This document shows positions 32,817 through 41,981 of a DNA stretch of 43,463 nucleotides, one piece after another. Source of the DNA: Rhodospirillales bacterium (GTDB lineage: Bacteria > Pseudomonadota > Alphaproteobacteria > Rhodospirillales > Magnetovibrionaceae); NCBI GenBank assembly GCA_024653965.1, contig JANLGW010000019.1, forward strand, positions 1-43,463. Reading direction: 5' to 3'. A program made the translations under genes and the position numbers. Each line of letters opens with the position of its first letter. Within the stretch, counting starts at the first letter, position 1. The notes below the pieces were generated by a model, which was given only the letters and a program-made list of their open reading frames with translations, was not told the DNA's origin and ran no database searches.

Positions 32817-35057
32817 TTAGATGATGTTTTCAAGCGCATCGAACATGGCTTGGATCACCGATACAACGCGGGCGGAAGCGGAATAAGCCTGTTCGAACAA
32901 GATCAGATTGGACATTTCTTCGTCCAAGTTGACGCCTCGGAAGGTGTCCGATTTGACTTTCAGACTGGTGGTTAAATTGTCTTGATAGGTGCGTTGGCTT
33001 TCGTTCAAATCAGCCTGTGTCGCGTTGAACGATAAAATACTGGTTGAACGCGAAACAAAGGTCATTGACGTAGAACCCATCGCTCCGGCTGCGTCGAAGG
33101 TGTTCAGGCTGTTGAAAGTCTGCGTCATGCTTTTGATGATCGTGTTATCGCCCTTGCTTTGAAAGTATTCGCCGGCAGCCCCCTTGTTGGCATCCCATTG
33201 GCTTGCCCCGGTGGTGACCCGGCTTGGGGTGGAGATGATGTCGGTGCGTACACGGATTTGGGCGCTGACACGCACGTCGGCGCTATGCATGGACGTGTCC
33301 GTCAGTAACGTATTGCCTGCCGCCTGGGTGACGGTGAAATTTCCGCCATTGTCGCTGGCGAGGCGCAGCCGATACCCCGAGCCATCGGGAATCACGGTTG
33401 CCGTGACACCTGCCGCGGTTGCGGCGTTGATGCTTGCGGCGATGGTGCTAAGGCTATCCCCTGCGGTGACCGCAACATTGGTTGAGGTTGTGCCGTCATA
33501 GATGGTCAGCGTCGCGGCCGTCGCGCTGAACGTGCTCGTCATGACCTCGGTTTCCCAAATGTTATCGGCCATGTCATCGACAAACAGATCGTTCAGACCA
33601 AAAAAGTTGGAAAATCCACTCACCGTTTCATCGATAACGCTATCGCCGTTGGCATCAAATTTTATGGTTGCGTCTGCAGCCGTACTGCCAACCGGCGCCG
33701 GAACGGTTCCTGCTGAATTCACTTCATCGCGCATCGCCATGTAGTACGTCGTGGTATTGAGGTTGATGTTGAATTTCTTGGTGGTGGCGTCAATGGCAAC
33801 GCTGGCGTTGGTTGCGCCGTTTAGCTGTAACCAATCTTCCATGGTGGCTGCGACTTCGGCGATATTCCAAGGACCGTTGGCTGCGGCAGCGCCGGAACCG
33901 TAGCTTGCCGAAGCCATGATGGTTTGCACTGTAGTGGTGGCGTACTGATTACCCGATGCATCAAATAGGGTGATGCGGGTGTCGGAACTGTTGGCCATGG
34001 TGATGGTTTGTTCACCAGCTGCAGGTGCGACGGCGGCGGTCCCGGCATTGAGAAAAGCGCGTGTGCCGTTCAGAGATGTCGCACCGGGATAGGAAGTACC
34101 CCGGTTATGGACCAAGTTGATGACATCGCGTAGTTCAGCCGCCATTTCGTCGAGTTGGCTTTGTAAATCGACCAATGTGCCGTCGCGTAAATCAATCAAC
34201 CCTTTTAGTTCGCCATCACGCACTTCGGTGGTGATGTCATTGGCATCCGTTTGGGCACCCACATAAATGGGGCTGAAGTCACCTTCGGCGTGGGTGGTGG
34301 TGGACGATGAAGAACTGGCCGCCAAGTGAGATGTGGTGACGGCTGTGTTATCGACTAACGTGCGGCCAGCTTTGGTGAACACCACCACATCGCCATCACC
34401 GCGATAGAAATATGAAATATCGACATACCCGGCCAATTCATCCAGCTTGGTATCGCGGCGGTCGCGCAGATCGCTGACATCGGCTCCGGTGGTCGAGTTT
34501 TGAATGATTTTGTTATTGAGATCCACCAAATCACTGGAAATGGTGTTGATGGCGCTAGCCACGTCGGCAATTTCTTTATCAGCCTGCAGGCGCAATTCCT
34601 GAACCGTTGTGCTCATCTGCTGAAGTTTTTCGGCAACTTCTTGAGCTTGGCGCACGAATTCGCTTTGCTCCAGAGACTGATCCGGAGCAAGCGATAAGGC
34701 CTCCATGGAGATGCCGAATTGATTCATGATGTGTGAGATAGAGGTGTTGAGTTCAGGCGTGCCGAACAGATCCTGCATGCGCTCATAATAGGTGCCCTGA
34801 GCATCGTATTGATTGAAGGCGCTGATCTCTAAACGCAGACTTTTCATCAAGCCTTCGTCAACGGCTCGCGTTACGGAAGACATTTGCACGCCTGCGCCGA
34901 TCCCGGCGACGACGCGCTGTTCCATATTCATGATCTTGCGCGAATAACCGGGCGAGTTGACGTTGGCGACGTTTTGCGCAACGCCATCCAGCGCGCTTTG
35001 ATTGACAAGCAGGCCGCTCTGCGCCGTTCTGAGTGCGAGGGTCAAACTACCGGACAT
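32817..35057 (-). CDS. flgK: Flagellar hook-associated protein FlgK
   Basis: A 746-aa FlgK (HAP1), the first junction protein after the hook. The N-terminus is the rod/hook-type motif (LRTAQSGLLVNQSALDGVAQ, then NVANVNSPGYSRK), and the C-terminus is LDEEMSNLILFEQAYSASAR. The middle is longer than in enteric FlgK (about 550 aa), with a Thr/Ser/Ala-rich variable domain. The ATG is preceded by AGAAAGGA. It lies between the flgN-like chaperone gene and flgL, the normal order for a chaperone and its two clients. Confidence 0.94.
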   Translation of the reverse strand: MSGSLTLALRTAQSGLLVNQSALDGVAQNVANVNSPGYSRKIMNMEQRVVAGIGAGVQMSSVTRAVDEGLMKSLRLEISAFNQYDAQGTYYERMQDLFGTPELNTSISHIMNQFGISMEALSLAPDQSLEQSEFVRQAQEVAEKLQQMSTTVQELRLQADKEIADVASAINTISSDLVDLNNKIIQNSTTGADVSDLRDRRDTKLDELAGYVDISYFYRGDGDVVVFTKAGRTLVDNTAVTTSHLAASSSSSTTTHAEGDFSPIYVGAQTDANDITTEVRDGELKGLIDLRDGTLVDLQSQLDEMAAELRDVINLVHNRGTSYPGATSLNGTRAFLNAGTAAVAPAAGEQTITMANSSDTRITLFDASGNQYATTTVQTIMASASYGSGAAAANGPWNIAEVAATMEDWLQLNGATNASVAIDATTKKFNINLNTTTYYMAMRDEVNSAGTVPAPVGSTAADATIKFDANGDSVIDETVSGFSNFFGLNDLFVDDMADNIWETEVMTSTFSATAATLTIYDGTTSTNVAVTAGDSLSTIAASINAATAAGVTATVIPDGSGYRLRLASDNGGNFTVTQAAGNTLLTDTSMHSADVRVSAQIRVRTDIISTPSRVTTGASQWDANKGAAGEYFQSKGDNTIIKSMTQTFNSLNTFDAAGAMGSTSMTFVSRSTSILSFNATQADLNESQRTYQDNLTTSLKVKSDTFRGVNLDEEMSNLILFEQAYSASARVVSVIQAMFDALENII

Positions 35058-35100
35058 AATGTTTTCCTTTCTGGGACCAGTCCTGCTTTAATCGTTGGGC

Positions 35101-35550
35101 TTACAGCGTTTCGTTTAAAGCTAGGGATGCCGCCTGTTTCTTGGCAGCAGGTGTGCGCGCGCCGACCAAGCCGTTGGATGAATATGCGCCAGTTCCCGGT
35201 ATGGCCTGTTTGGCCGACTGGGCGACGCAATCCATAAAACGACGACTGACTTCCAGCGCCACTTTCAACAGTTTCTCGTTTTCTTCGATCAAAACTTCAA
35301 CGCGCCTGCCGATTTCGTTTAAGGTTTTTACATCGGCCATTACGGCTTGGTCGTATTCGCTTTTGTCGTGTTCCTGCTTTAAGCCGAAGACACGAATTTC
35401 ATAGGCGCGGCTCAATGCGGTTTTGCGTTCCAGCAGGCTATGAACCACTTCCAAGTGGTTGGTTTTCAGGGCGGCATTTTCCGCTTCCAGCAACTCTTCT
35501 AAGTTGGTGGTGATAAACAATAGGTCTTCGATACGTTTTGCGGCGTCCAT
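35101..35550 (-). CDS. FlgN-like export chaperone
   Basis: A 149-aa, largely helical protein with charged heptads (NLEELLEAENAALKTNHLEV, LLERKTALSRAYEIRV, RRVEVLIEENEKLLKVALEV). This is the FlgN pattern: a cytosolic chaperone that binds the C-termini of FlgK and FlgL before export. Its place between flgJ and flgK supports this. FlgN is poorly conserved, so the call rests on helices and context. It starts 1 nt after the flgJ stop (TAAAATG), which suggests coupled translation. Confidence 0.8.
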   Translation of the reverse strand: MDAAKRIEDLLFITTNLEELLEAENAALKTNHLEVVHSLLERKTALSRAYEIRVFGLKQEHDKSEYDQAVMADVKTLNEIGRRVEVLIEENEKLLKVALEVSRRFMDCVAQSAKQAIPGTGAYSSNGLVGARTPAAKKQAASLALNETL

Positions 35551-35551
35551 T

Positions 35552-35875
35552 TTAGTTCACCTCCTGCATTTTCAGCATTTCGCGCATCACCTGATCGGCG
35601 ATGCCGATGCCGCCGGATTTGGCGAGGGATTTGCCGTATTCATCAATCATCAGCGAGCGGTACATATCTTCTGCATTACCACCGCCAAACGGCTCTTCGG
35701 CTTGAATGCCCTCGAACATGGGTTTCAGCATTTGCGATAAATAGATGGCCTCGAATTCCTGTGCGGTTTTGCGCAGTTGTTCGATGTCCTTGGTCTTTGG
35801 CACGCGCGGCAGAGCATTGGCCTGTGCGGTTCCGAGCGCGGTGCTGGCATCCATCTGAAGGGCTGTGGTTTCCAT
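35552..35875 (-). CDS. flgJ: Flagellar rod-assembly protein FlgJ, rod-capping domain only
   Basis: A 107-aa protein with the FlgJ N-terminal rod-binding domain: LRKTAQEFEAIYLSQMLKPM, then EPFGGGNAEDMYRSLMIDEY and SGGIGIADQVMREML. The C-terminal muramidase of enteric FlgJ is absent, as in most alphaproteobacteria, where a separate lytic enzyme opens the wall. Its start shares one base with the flgI stop (TAATG), so the two are coupled. Confidence 0.92.
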   Translation of the reverse strand: METTALQMDASTALGTAQANALPRVPKTKDIEQLRKTAQEFEAIYLSQMLKPMFEGIQAEEPFGGGNAEDMYRSLMIDEYGKSLAKSGGIGIADQVMREMLKMQEVN

Positions 35876-37071
35876 TACATCACCTCGATTTCGGCCTGCA
35901 GCGCGCCGGCTGCTTTGACCGCTTGTAAGATGGTAATCATGTCGCGCGGGCCGATGCCCAGCGCATTGAGACCGTTGACGAACTGCTGCAGCGTCACGCC
36001 GTCCTGCAATACCGCAAGCTGCTGGGCGCCGCCGGTTTCGGTAACATTAACGTCGGTACGCGCCACCGTTGTGGTGGTCCCCGTCTGCGAGAACGGACCC
36101 GGCTGCGAAACCTGCGCCGTTTCCGTGATGCGAATGGTCAGGTTGCCCTGCGCGACGGCGACGGTGGAGAGGCGCACGTTTTCACCCATGACGATGACGC
36201 CGGATTGTTCATCAATGATGATGCGGGCAATTTGGTCCGGTTCGATACGCAATTGCTCCAGATCGGTGATCATGCTCACCACCTGGTTTTTATAAACATC
36301 AGGCACGATCACGTTAACGGTGCTGGGATCGGTGGACACGGCTGCGGAAGTACCGAGGAATGCGTTTACCGCCTGGGCGATGCGCCGTGCGGTGGTGAAG
36401 TCGGGGTTGCGCAGGCTCAGCTTCACGCTGGGCATGGCATCCATTTTGAAATCGATTTGACGCTCGACGATGCCGCCGTTGGCGATACGTGCTGAGGTCG
36501 GAACGCCTTTGGTGACGGTTTCGGCCGCGCCGCCAGCAGTGAAACCGCCGACAGCCACTTGGCCTTGCGCCACGGCGTACACTTCACCGTCAGCGCCCAA
36601 TAGGGGGGTTACCAGCAAGGTGCCGCCCAGCAAGCTATCGGCATCGCCCAGCGCGCTGACCGTAACATCCAGGCGTGTACCTTCGGCGGAAAAACCCGGT
36701 AGCGTGGCGGTTACCATCACGGCGGCGACGTTTTTGGAATCCAAACCGGCGTCGGTGGGTTTGACACCTAAGCGGTTCAGCATTGCCTTGAGGCTTTGCT
36801 GCGTAAAGTGCCCGGTCTGAATGGTGTCGCCCGTACCGTTGAGGCCGACCACCAAGCCGTAACCCACCAGCATGTTATCGCGCACGCCTTCGAAATCGAC
36901 GATGTCTTTGATGCGCGACTGAGCGTTGGCCGGGCTGGCCCAAGACAACATTACCAGCATGAGAAGACTGATAAGACCAGCGGTCACGGCTTCTACGAAC
37001 ATCTGACGGCCCTTGGCGGGAGCAATGCCCGGAAGGCCGCCTAATCCTTTGAATGCGATCATGTGGTTCAT
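35875..37071 (-). CDS. flgI: Flagellar P-ring protein FlgI
   Basis: A 398-aa precursor of the P-ring subunit, exported to the periplasm by Sec. A hydrophobic signal (AGLISLLMLVMLSWASPANA) ends at an ANA cleavage site, followed by SRIKDIVDFEGVRDNMLVGY and GLVVGLNGTGD, the FlgI hallmark. The end, LNALGIGPRDMITILQAVKAAGAL, is also diagnostic. The start is uncertain: ATG 37071 is used here; ATG 37002 would give a shorter, more typical signal peptide; the frame is open to 37233. A sigma-54 site lies 63 nt upstream of 37071. It heads the operon flgI-flgJ-flgN-flgK-flgL. Confidence 0.93.
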   Translation of the reverse strand: MNHMIAFKGLGGLPGIAPAKGRQMFVEAVTAGLISLLMLVMLSWASPANAQSRIKDIVDFEGVRDNMLVGYGLVVGLNGTGDTIQTGHFTQQSLKAMLNRLGVKPTDAGLDSKNVAAVMVTATLPGFSAEGTRLDVTVSALGDADSLLGGTLLVTPLLGADGEVYAVAQGQVAVGGFTAGGAAETVTKGVPTSARIANGGIVERQIDFKMDAMPSVKLSLRNPDFTTARRIAQAVNAFLGTSAAVSTDPSTVNVIVPDVYKNQVVSMITDLEQLRIEPDQIARIIIDEQSGVIVMGENVRLSTVAVAQGNLTIRITETAQVSQPGPFSQTGTTTTVARTDVNVTETGGAQQLAVLQDGVTLQQFVNGLNALGIGPRDMITILQAVKAAGALQAEIEVM

Positions 37072-37133
37072 GGTCTTCGTTCCCGTTTGCGTCTTTATCC
37101 TTGGCGCGGTTTTGCCCGCTTTGATCAATGTGA

Positions 37134-37149
37134 TGCGAATTCCGTGCCA
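37134..37149 (-). promoter_or_regulatory. Sigma-54 promoter for the flgI operon
   Basis: On the minus strand the site reads TGGCACGGAATTCGCA. GG (-24) and GC (-12) are separated by exactly 10 nt, and TGGCACG matches the consensus fully; the -12 side has TCGC rather than TTGC. It lies 63 nt before the flgI ATG. Sigma-54 with FlbD/FleQ-type activators drives such class III genes in alphaproteobacteria. Confidence 0.8.
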
Positions 37150-37210
37150 GCCCTTGGGCGGGTTTAATGTATTGATAAATAACGATAAAAATATGAGTAA
37201 TGGGGTAAGC

Positions 37211-37245
37211 AAAATCCCCGCCGGGCAGTCCATGCCGGGCGGGGG
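37211..37245 (-). terminator. Intrinsic terminator after flgE
   Basis: A 12-bp GC-rich stem with one mismatch (37233-37244 with 37216-37227, loop of 5) is followed on the minus strand by ATTTTGCTT. It lies about 50 nt after the flgE stop and before the flgI promoter, so flgE appears to be a single-gene transcript. Confidence 0.7.
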
Positions 37246-37295
37246 AAAAACTTGCCGGGTTGAACGGCATGCACCCTAAAAGGGGCTTGAGGGGC

Positions 37296-38873
37296 TTAAC
37301 GCTTCAGATCGCGCGCCACGATGGTCATTTCATCGGTGGTTTTGAATACGTTTGAAGATGCATTGTAGGCCGTTTGCGTCATCATCATTTTGGTGAATTC
37401 TTCGGCGATGTCGACGTTTGAGAGTTCTTTGGCATTGGGACTGATCACGGCATAGCCGTTATTGCCTGCGGTGGTCAGCTTTACGACCCCGGAATCAGGA
37501 CTTTCGGCAAAGACGTTGCCGTTGCGGGCGTCTAGGCCGTTCGGATTGGAGAATACGCCTAATGACAGTTTGTAGATTTTGCGAAATGAGCCGTCTTCAA
37601 AAGTACCGATGACGTTGCCTGTTTTGTCAAAACTAAACGACGCCATATTGGCTGAAGCAAACCCGTTCTTAGTGTAGCTGGTGGGCAGAAAGTCGCCGTA
37701 AAATTGGGTCATATCGGAAATGTCCAGCGCCATGCTCGCCGTGCTGCCGCCTGCAAATGATAAGCTTAAATTGAGAGTCGTCGGTGTTTGCACAAGTCCG
37801 GTCGAACTGAATGTGATGGCGGTGGCGGCCGTGGTTTGGGTGTTGGTTACATTTGCGGTGGTGGTTGCCACAGTTGAAGTGTTGTCCGCCGTTGCGCCAC
37901 CGTTTACCGCGCTGGTGGTGCTGGTGAGGGCGGTGCCGGCGGTGGCGGCGGTGAGGGTGATTTGACCCGCCGTTCCCGCCGCAGCGGTGGCGATGGTGTC
38001 AAATTGTGCGTTGCTATTGATTTGCGAGATCAGAGCATCTCGGATCGCGTCAACATTCGCTTCGGCACCGTTAGTCGTGTACGATTCCGATACGTTGTTG
38101 ACGGTAATGGTATAAACGTCGCCCGCTTCGATGGTGGGCGCCGTCATGGTCACGGTATCCACTTGCGCCACAGCCGTTCGTGAGGTGGTGGTGGTGACGT
38201 TCCAGGCGTTGGTGCCGGTTCGGGAGAAATTTAGTTTGGCCGACTGCGCCTTGCCCGCACTGTCGACCAGCGCAATGTCGTATTGGTTAACGTGGCCTAC
38301 GGTATCACCGGCAGGCAGGTTTAAATTCAACGTGCCAGAGGTTGTGGCCTCGAATTGATTAACAAATGCATATTGGTCAACACGCAAACTTTTGGGTGTG
38401 CCGGTGGTGGTGACGCTGCCGTTGGCATAAGCCCAGCCCTGAACAAAATAGCCATTTTTATCAACAAGATAGCCGTCTTTTGTGGTTACTGCTGTGTTGC
38501 CGATTCCGGTGACGCTGATGTCGTTGACGGGGGCGATGCCAAAACTGCCGTCGCGGGTGTAAAGATCGGTCCCACTGCCGTCTTGCTCAGTGTTGAGGGC
38601 AAAAAAACCTTGGCCGCTGATGGCCACATCGGTATCGGACTGGCTGGAGACGACGTAACCCTGCTGGGTTATGGTTGCGGTATTATGCGGGCGCACACCA
38701 CCGATATCGGAAATGTTTTCCATCGTTCTGCTCAGCACGGTTGAAAAATTCGTATCCGTTCGCTTGAAACCGCCGGTGTTCACATTGGAGACATTGGCGC
38801 CAATGTTATGCAGGGCGCTGCTTTGGCTCATCATGCCAAGCACAGACGATGAAAATGCACCATAGAGGGCCAT
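37296..38873 (-). CDS. flgE: Flagellar hook protein FlgE
   Basis: A 525-aa hook subunit, secreted by the flagellar export apparatus. The N-terminus has SSSVLGMMSQSSALHNIGAN and VSNVNTGGFKRTDT, the axial-protein motif. DTDVAISGQGFFAL and the end EFTKMMMTQTAYNASSNVFK are typical of the FlgE/F/G core, and the long Thr/Ala-rich variable middle fits FlgE. The ATG has GGAGAA upstream. A near-perfect sigma-54 promoter lies 69 nt before the ATG, and a terminator follows. Confidence 0.93.
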   Translation of the reverse strand: MALYGAFSSSVLGMMSQSSALHNIGANVSNVNTGGFKRTDTNFSTVLSRTMENISDIGGVRPHNTATITQQGYVVSSQSDTDVAISGQGFFALNTEQDGSGTDLYTRDGSFGIAPVNDISVTGIGNTAVTTKDGYLVDKNGYFVQGWAYANGSVTTTGTPKSLRVDQYAFVNQFEATTSGTLNLNLPAGDTVGHVNQYDIALVDSAGKAQSAKLNFSRTGTNAWNVTTTTSRTAVAQVDTVTMTAPTIEAGDVYTITVNNVSESYTTNGAEANVDAIRDALISQINSNAQFDTIATAAAGTAGQITLTAATAGTALTSTTSAVNGGATADNTSTVATTTANVTNTQTTAATAITFSSTGLVQTPTTLNLSLSFAGGSTASMALDISDMTQFYGDFLPTSYTKNGFASANMASFSFDKTGNVIGTFEDGSFRKIYKLSLGVFSNPNGLDARNGNVFAESPDSGVVKLTTAGNNGYAVISPNAKELSNVDIAEEFTKMMMTQTAYNASSNVFKTTDEMTIVARDLKR

Positions 38874-38941
38874 CGGGCTTCTCCGCGTTTACACAGCGTT
38901 CTCGCGACGGGAGTGTCGCGTACCTATATCAGGCGAAAAAA

Positions 38942-38957
38942 TGCAAAAATGGTGCCA
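38942..38957 (-). promoter_or_regulatory. Sigma-54 promoter for flgE
   Basis: On the minus strand the site reads TGGCACCATTTTTGCA: TGGCAC, then TTGCA, with exactly 10 nt between the GG and GC pairs. It lies 69 nt before the flgE ATG. It matches the consensus at nearly every conserved position. Confidence 0.9.
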
Positions 38958-39094
38958 AATATCGATGGGCGTTAACATTTTGATTTATATGCATAAAGTT
39001 TGCTGTGCCGGAGGCGCGGTGGGCAAAGGTTACCCATGTGGCGCGCGGACGGGGGATGATGAGAAAATATTGCCGGGGGATGGGAGGGTTGATT

Positions 39095-40189
39095 TCAGTC
39101 GACAGCAAAGGCGAAGACTTGTTTGGGATCGGCCCATACGGTGACCTTGGCGCCGGGTTCGGGTTTCATCACACCTGGGACGCGCACGTGCAAAATAATG
39201 CTTTCCGAATCATTCGCGTCGCAGCCATGAATGGATTTTGGGACGCGGATGTGGAGGTGACTTGAACGGCCCAAAAGGTAGGTATCCACCACGTGGCCGA
39301 TGGCGGTGCAACAGTCCGTCGGCAGGTCGTGTTGGGACCCTAACGATACGTGGATACCTTCCATGCGCACCAGCACCTGAGCTTTTTCGCCATCGGGGAT
39401 GGAGGGAATGGGGAAAGGTCCGAACGGGGTTTCCAATTGGCCTTTTTCCACCACGCCGTCAAAGTGGTTCATGGCTCCAAACAGTTCCGCCACGAACGCG
39501 CTGACGGGATGAAAGTAAATTTGCACCGGGGTGCCGGCCTGAACCACTTGGCCGCTTTTCATCACCACGATGTGGTCGGCCATGAACATGGCCTCCTCGG
39601 GGTCGTGGGTGACCATCAACACCGCCACGCCGCATTCTTTGAGGAACGTCAGCGTATCTTCGCGGATTTGCGCGCGGCGGGTGACGTCGAGGCCGGAGAA
39701 GGGTTCGTCCAGCAACAAAATTTCCGGCTGTGGGGCCAGCGCGCGCAGCAGCGCCACGCGTTGCTGTTGCCCCCCCGATAGCACATGGGGAAAGCTGTTG
39801 CGGTGTTTGGCGATGCCGAGACGTTTGAGCGCATCTTCAATCCAGGTGCGGCGTTCTGCGGTCATGTTGCGCACACCGAAGGCGATGTTGTCGAAGACGT
39901 TTAGATGCGGGAACAAGGCATAATCTTGGAACATGAGGCCGATGCCCCGTTTTTCCGGGGGCATGGAAAAGTTGCTCTTGCCGTCGGCGACCAGCTTTCC
40001 TTTGAGAAAGATGCGTCCATCCTGCACCGTTTCCAGGCCGGCGGCCAAGCGCAGCAGGGTCGTTTTGCCGCAACCGGACGGTCCCAAAAGGCAGGTGAGC
40101 TTGCCCGGTTCGGCGACGATCGAAACATCCTTGAGGACTTTTGCGTTGCCATACGCATGGCGGATGCGTTCCATTACCAATCCGGTCAT
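39095..40189 (-). CDS. fbpC: Ferric iron ABC transporter, ATP-binding protein
   Basis: A 364-aa ATPase of the FbpC/PotA group that powers iron import. Walker A is GPSGCGKTT (36-44), the Q-loop is near LMFQDYALFPHLNVFDN, the signature is LSGGQQQRVALLRAL, and Walker B is ILLLDEPFSGLD, followed by the His-switch MVTHDPEEAM. The C-terminal ~120 residues are a TOBE-type regulatory domain. The gene overlaps the permease by 4 nt (ATGA). GC content is visibly higher than in the glycan island. Confidence 0.92.
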   Translation of the reverse strand: MTGLVMERIRHAYGNAKVLKDVSIVAEPGKLTCLLGPSGCGKTTLLRLAAGLETVQDGRIFLKGKLVADGKSNFSMPPEKRGIGLMFQDYALFPHLNVFDNIAFGVRNMTAERRTWIEDALKRLGIAKHRNSFPHVLSGGQQQRVALLRALAPQPEILLLDEPFSGLDVTRRAQIREDTLTFLKECGVAVLMVTHDPEEAMFMADHIVVMKSGQVVQAGTPVQIYFHPVSAFVAELFGAMNHFDGVVEKGQLETPFGPFPIPSIPDGEKAQVLVRMEGIHVSLGSQHDLPTDCCTAIGHVVDTYLLGRSSHLHIRVPKSIHGCDANDSESIILHVRVPGVMKPEPGAKVTVWADPKQVFAFAVD

Positions 40190-41922
40190 TGCCCGTCCTC
40201 CGCGTCCAATCCTGTTTGCCCACCCAGATTGGATACACGCGACTTGGCGATGGTGTAGCTGAGCAAGATTACCGGCACGATGCCTGCCGCCACGATGGTC
40301 AGCGCGGCCAGCGCCGCTTCGGGTAGCATTTCGTCGGAAGCGTACTGGTGAACGAAGGTGGCGAGCGTGCCGAAATCGAATGGGCGCAAAATGACCGTCA
40401 TCGGCAGTTCTTTCATGCAGTCCACAAACACCAACAGAGCCGCCGTCATGATCGATCCTTTAAGCATCGGCAGATGCACACGCCGCAGCGTTTCCAGGGG
40501 CCCCGCACCCAGCGTGCGCGCCGCGCCGTCCATGCTGGCGGTGACCTTGGCCAGTCCTGATTCCGCCGCGCCGAACGATAGGCTCAAAAATCGCACCACG
40601 TAACCGAAGGTGACTGCCGCTACGGTGCCGGAGAAAATCAATCCCGTCGAGACGCCGAATGCGTTTTTCATCGCGCCATCCACAAAATTGTCGATGAAAC
40701 CCAAAAACATCAAGATGCCGATGGCCAGCACCGCGCCCGGCACCGCATAACCCAGCGCGGCCATGCGCGCTACTGCGTTTAACCACGGTGCGCGGCCCAG
40801 GCGCAGGCTGTAGGCGAGGAACACGCCCAGCACGATGGCGATAAAGGCGGCGGTCGCGGAAAGGGTCAAGCTGTTTAAGGTGAAGACCCAGAAGTTAGCG
40901 TTCAGGGTATCGGCGTAAAAATCTAAGGCATAAGACCCCAGCACTAAGGCAGGCACTAAAAAGCCCAGCGTCACCGGCAAGGCGCAGGCCGTAAACGCAG
41001 CCCACGCCCGCACGGGGCGGAGTTTGTAGCCGATGATGGCGCGGATGTGGCTGGAGGTATGGTGAAATTTTTGCTGCCGCCGTCCATAACGTTCCAGGCC
41101 GATCAACACGATCACGAAGGTCAGCATGACGGTCGCCAACTGGGCTGCGCCGGATGGGCTGTTCATGTTTAGCCACACATCGAAAATGCCCGTCGTGAAG
41201 GTGGCGACGGCGAAAAAGTCGACGGTGCCGAAATCGTTTAGGGTTTCCATCATGACCAGACTGACGCCCACCGCGATGGCCGGGCGCGCCAGCGGTAGGG
41301 CAACCTTGAAAAAGCTGGCCCACGGTCCGCGTCCCAGGGTGCGGCTGGCTTCCAGCACGCACACGCTTTGCTCCAAGAACGCCGCCCGCGCCAACAGATA
41401 AACGTATGGGTACAGCACCAGCGTCATCATGGCGATGGCGCCGCCCAAAGAGCGGATTTCGAAAAACCAATAATCGCGGCGCGTTTCAAACCCGCCCAGA
41501 TCGCGGATCATGGCTTGCAGGGGGCCTGAATATTCCAACAGGTCGGTATAGACGTAGGCGATGACGTAAGCGGGTACCGCCATGGGGATCAGCAGCGCCC
41601 ACTCGAAGATCTTTTGTCCGGGAAAACGGCACATGGTGACGATCCACGCCGTACCGACGCCGATCACGAAGGTGCCGAGACCAACCCCGCTCATCAGGGC
41701 CAAGGTGGTCCAGATCAACCGGCTTAAGACCGTTTCAACCAGATGGGACCAGATGTCGCCGCTGGGACCGGCGGCAATGCCCAACACCCATAACGTTGGT
41801 GCGACCAATACCAAGGCGATGCCTAACGTACCCAAGGCCCAACCGCTGATGGCGGGGACCTTGGGTACGTTAGGCGTTGCGGCTTTGGCGGCGGCGTGGG
41901 GCATCGAATGCGGGTCTTTCAC
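40186..41922 (-). CDS. fbpB: Ferric iron ABC transporter, fused double permease
   Basis: A 578-aa inner-membrane protein with about 12 hydrophobic segments in two halves, each carrying a BPD_transp_1 core with the EAA loop (first near ASRTLGRGPWASFFKVALPL; second near AARTLGAGPLETLRRVHLPM). This fused layout is typical of FbpB/CysW-like iron permeases. A proline/alanine-rich cytoplasmic N-terminus precedes the first helix (GWALGTLGIALVLVAPTLWV). It lies between the binding protein, separated by a hairpin, and the ATPase, which it overlaps. Confidence 0.92.
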   Translation of the reverse strand: MKDPHSMPHAAAKAATPNVPKVPAISGWALGTLGIALVLVAPTLWVLGIAAGPSGDIWSHLVETVLSRLIWTTLALMSGVGLGTFVIGVGTAWIVTMCRFPGQKIFEWALLIPMAVPAYVIAYVYTDLLEYSGPLQAMIRDLGGFETRRDYWFFEIRSLGGAIAMMTLVLYPYVYLLARAAFLEQSVCVLEASRTLGRGPWASFFKVALPLARPAIAVGVSLVMMETLNDFGTVDFFAVATFTTGIFDVWLNMNSPSGAAQLATVMLTFVIVLIGLERYGRRQQKFHHTSSHIRAIIGYKLRPVRAWAAFTACALPVTLGFLVPALVLGSYALDFYADTLNANFWVFTLNSLTLSATAAFIAIVLGVFLAYSLRLGRAPWLNAVARMAALGYAVPGAVLAIGILMFLGFIDNFVDGAMKNAFGVSTGLIFSGTVAAVTFGYVVRFLSLSFGAAESGLAKVTASMDGAARTLGAGPLETLRRVHLPMLKGSIMTAALLVFVDCMKELPMTVILRPFDFGTLATFVHQYASDEMLPEAALAALTIVAAGIVPVILLSYTIAKSRVSNLGGQTGLDAEDGQ

Positions 41923-41933
41923 AAAGGCAAAGC

Positions 41934-41974
41934 ATGCCCCGCGAAATCGTGAAAACTGACGACTTGCGGGGCAT
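41934..41974 (-). promoter_or_regulatory. Hairpin between the binding-protein and permease genes
   Basis: A perfect 9-bp GC-rich stem (ATGCCCCGC at 41934-41942 with GCGGGGCAT at 41966-41974, loop of 23) fills the 59-nt gap. With no T tract it is more likely an mRNA-stabilising or partial-termination element that keeps binding-protein expression above that of the membrane parts, as in other ABC operons. Confidence 0.7.
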
Positions 41975-41981
41975 CTTGGGT

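Noticed and set aside
40895-41470. A 191-codon Arg/Gly-rich minus-strand frame inside the permease gene
   Set aside because: A frame-shifted shadow of a GC-rich gene; it lacks membrane segments and motifs.
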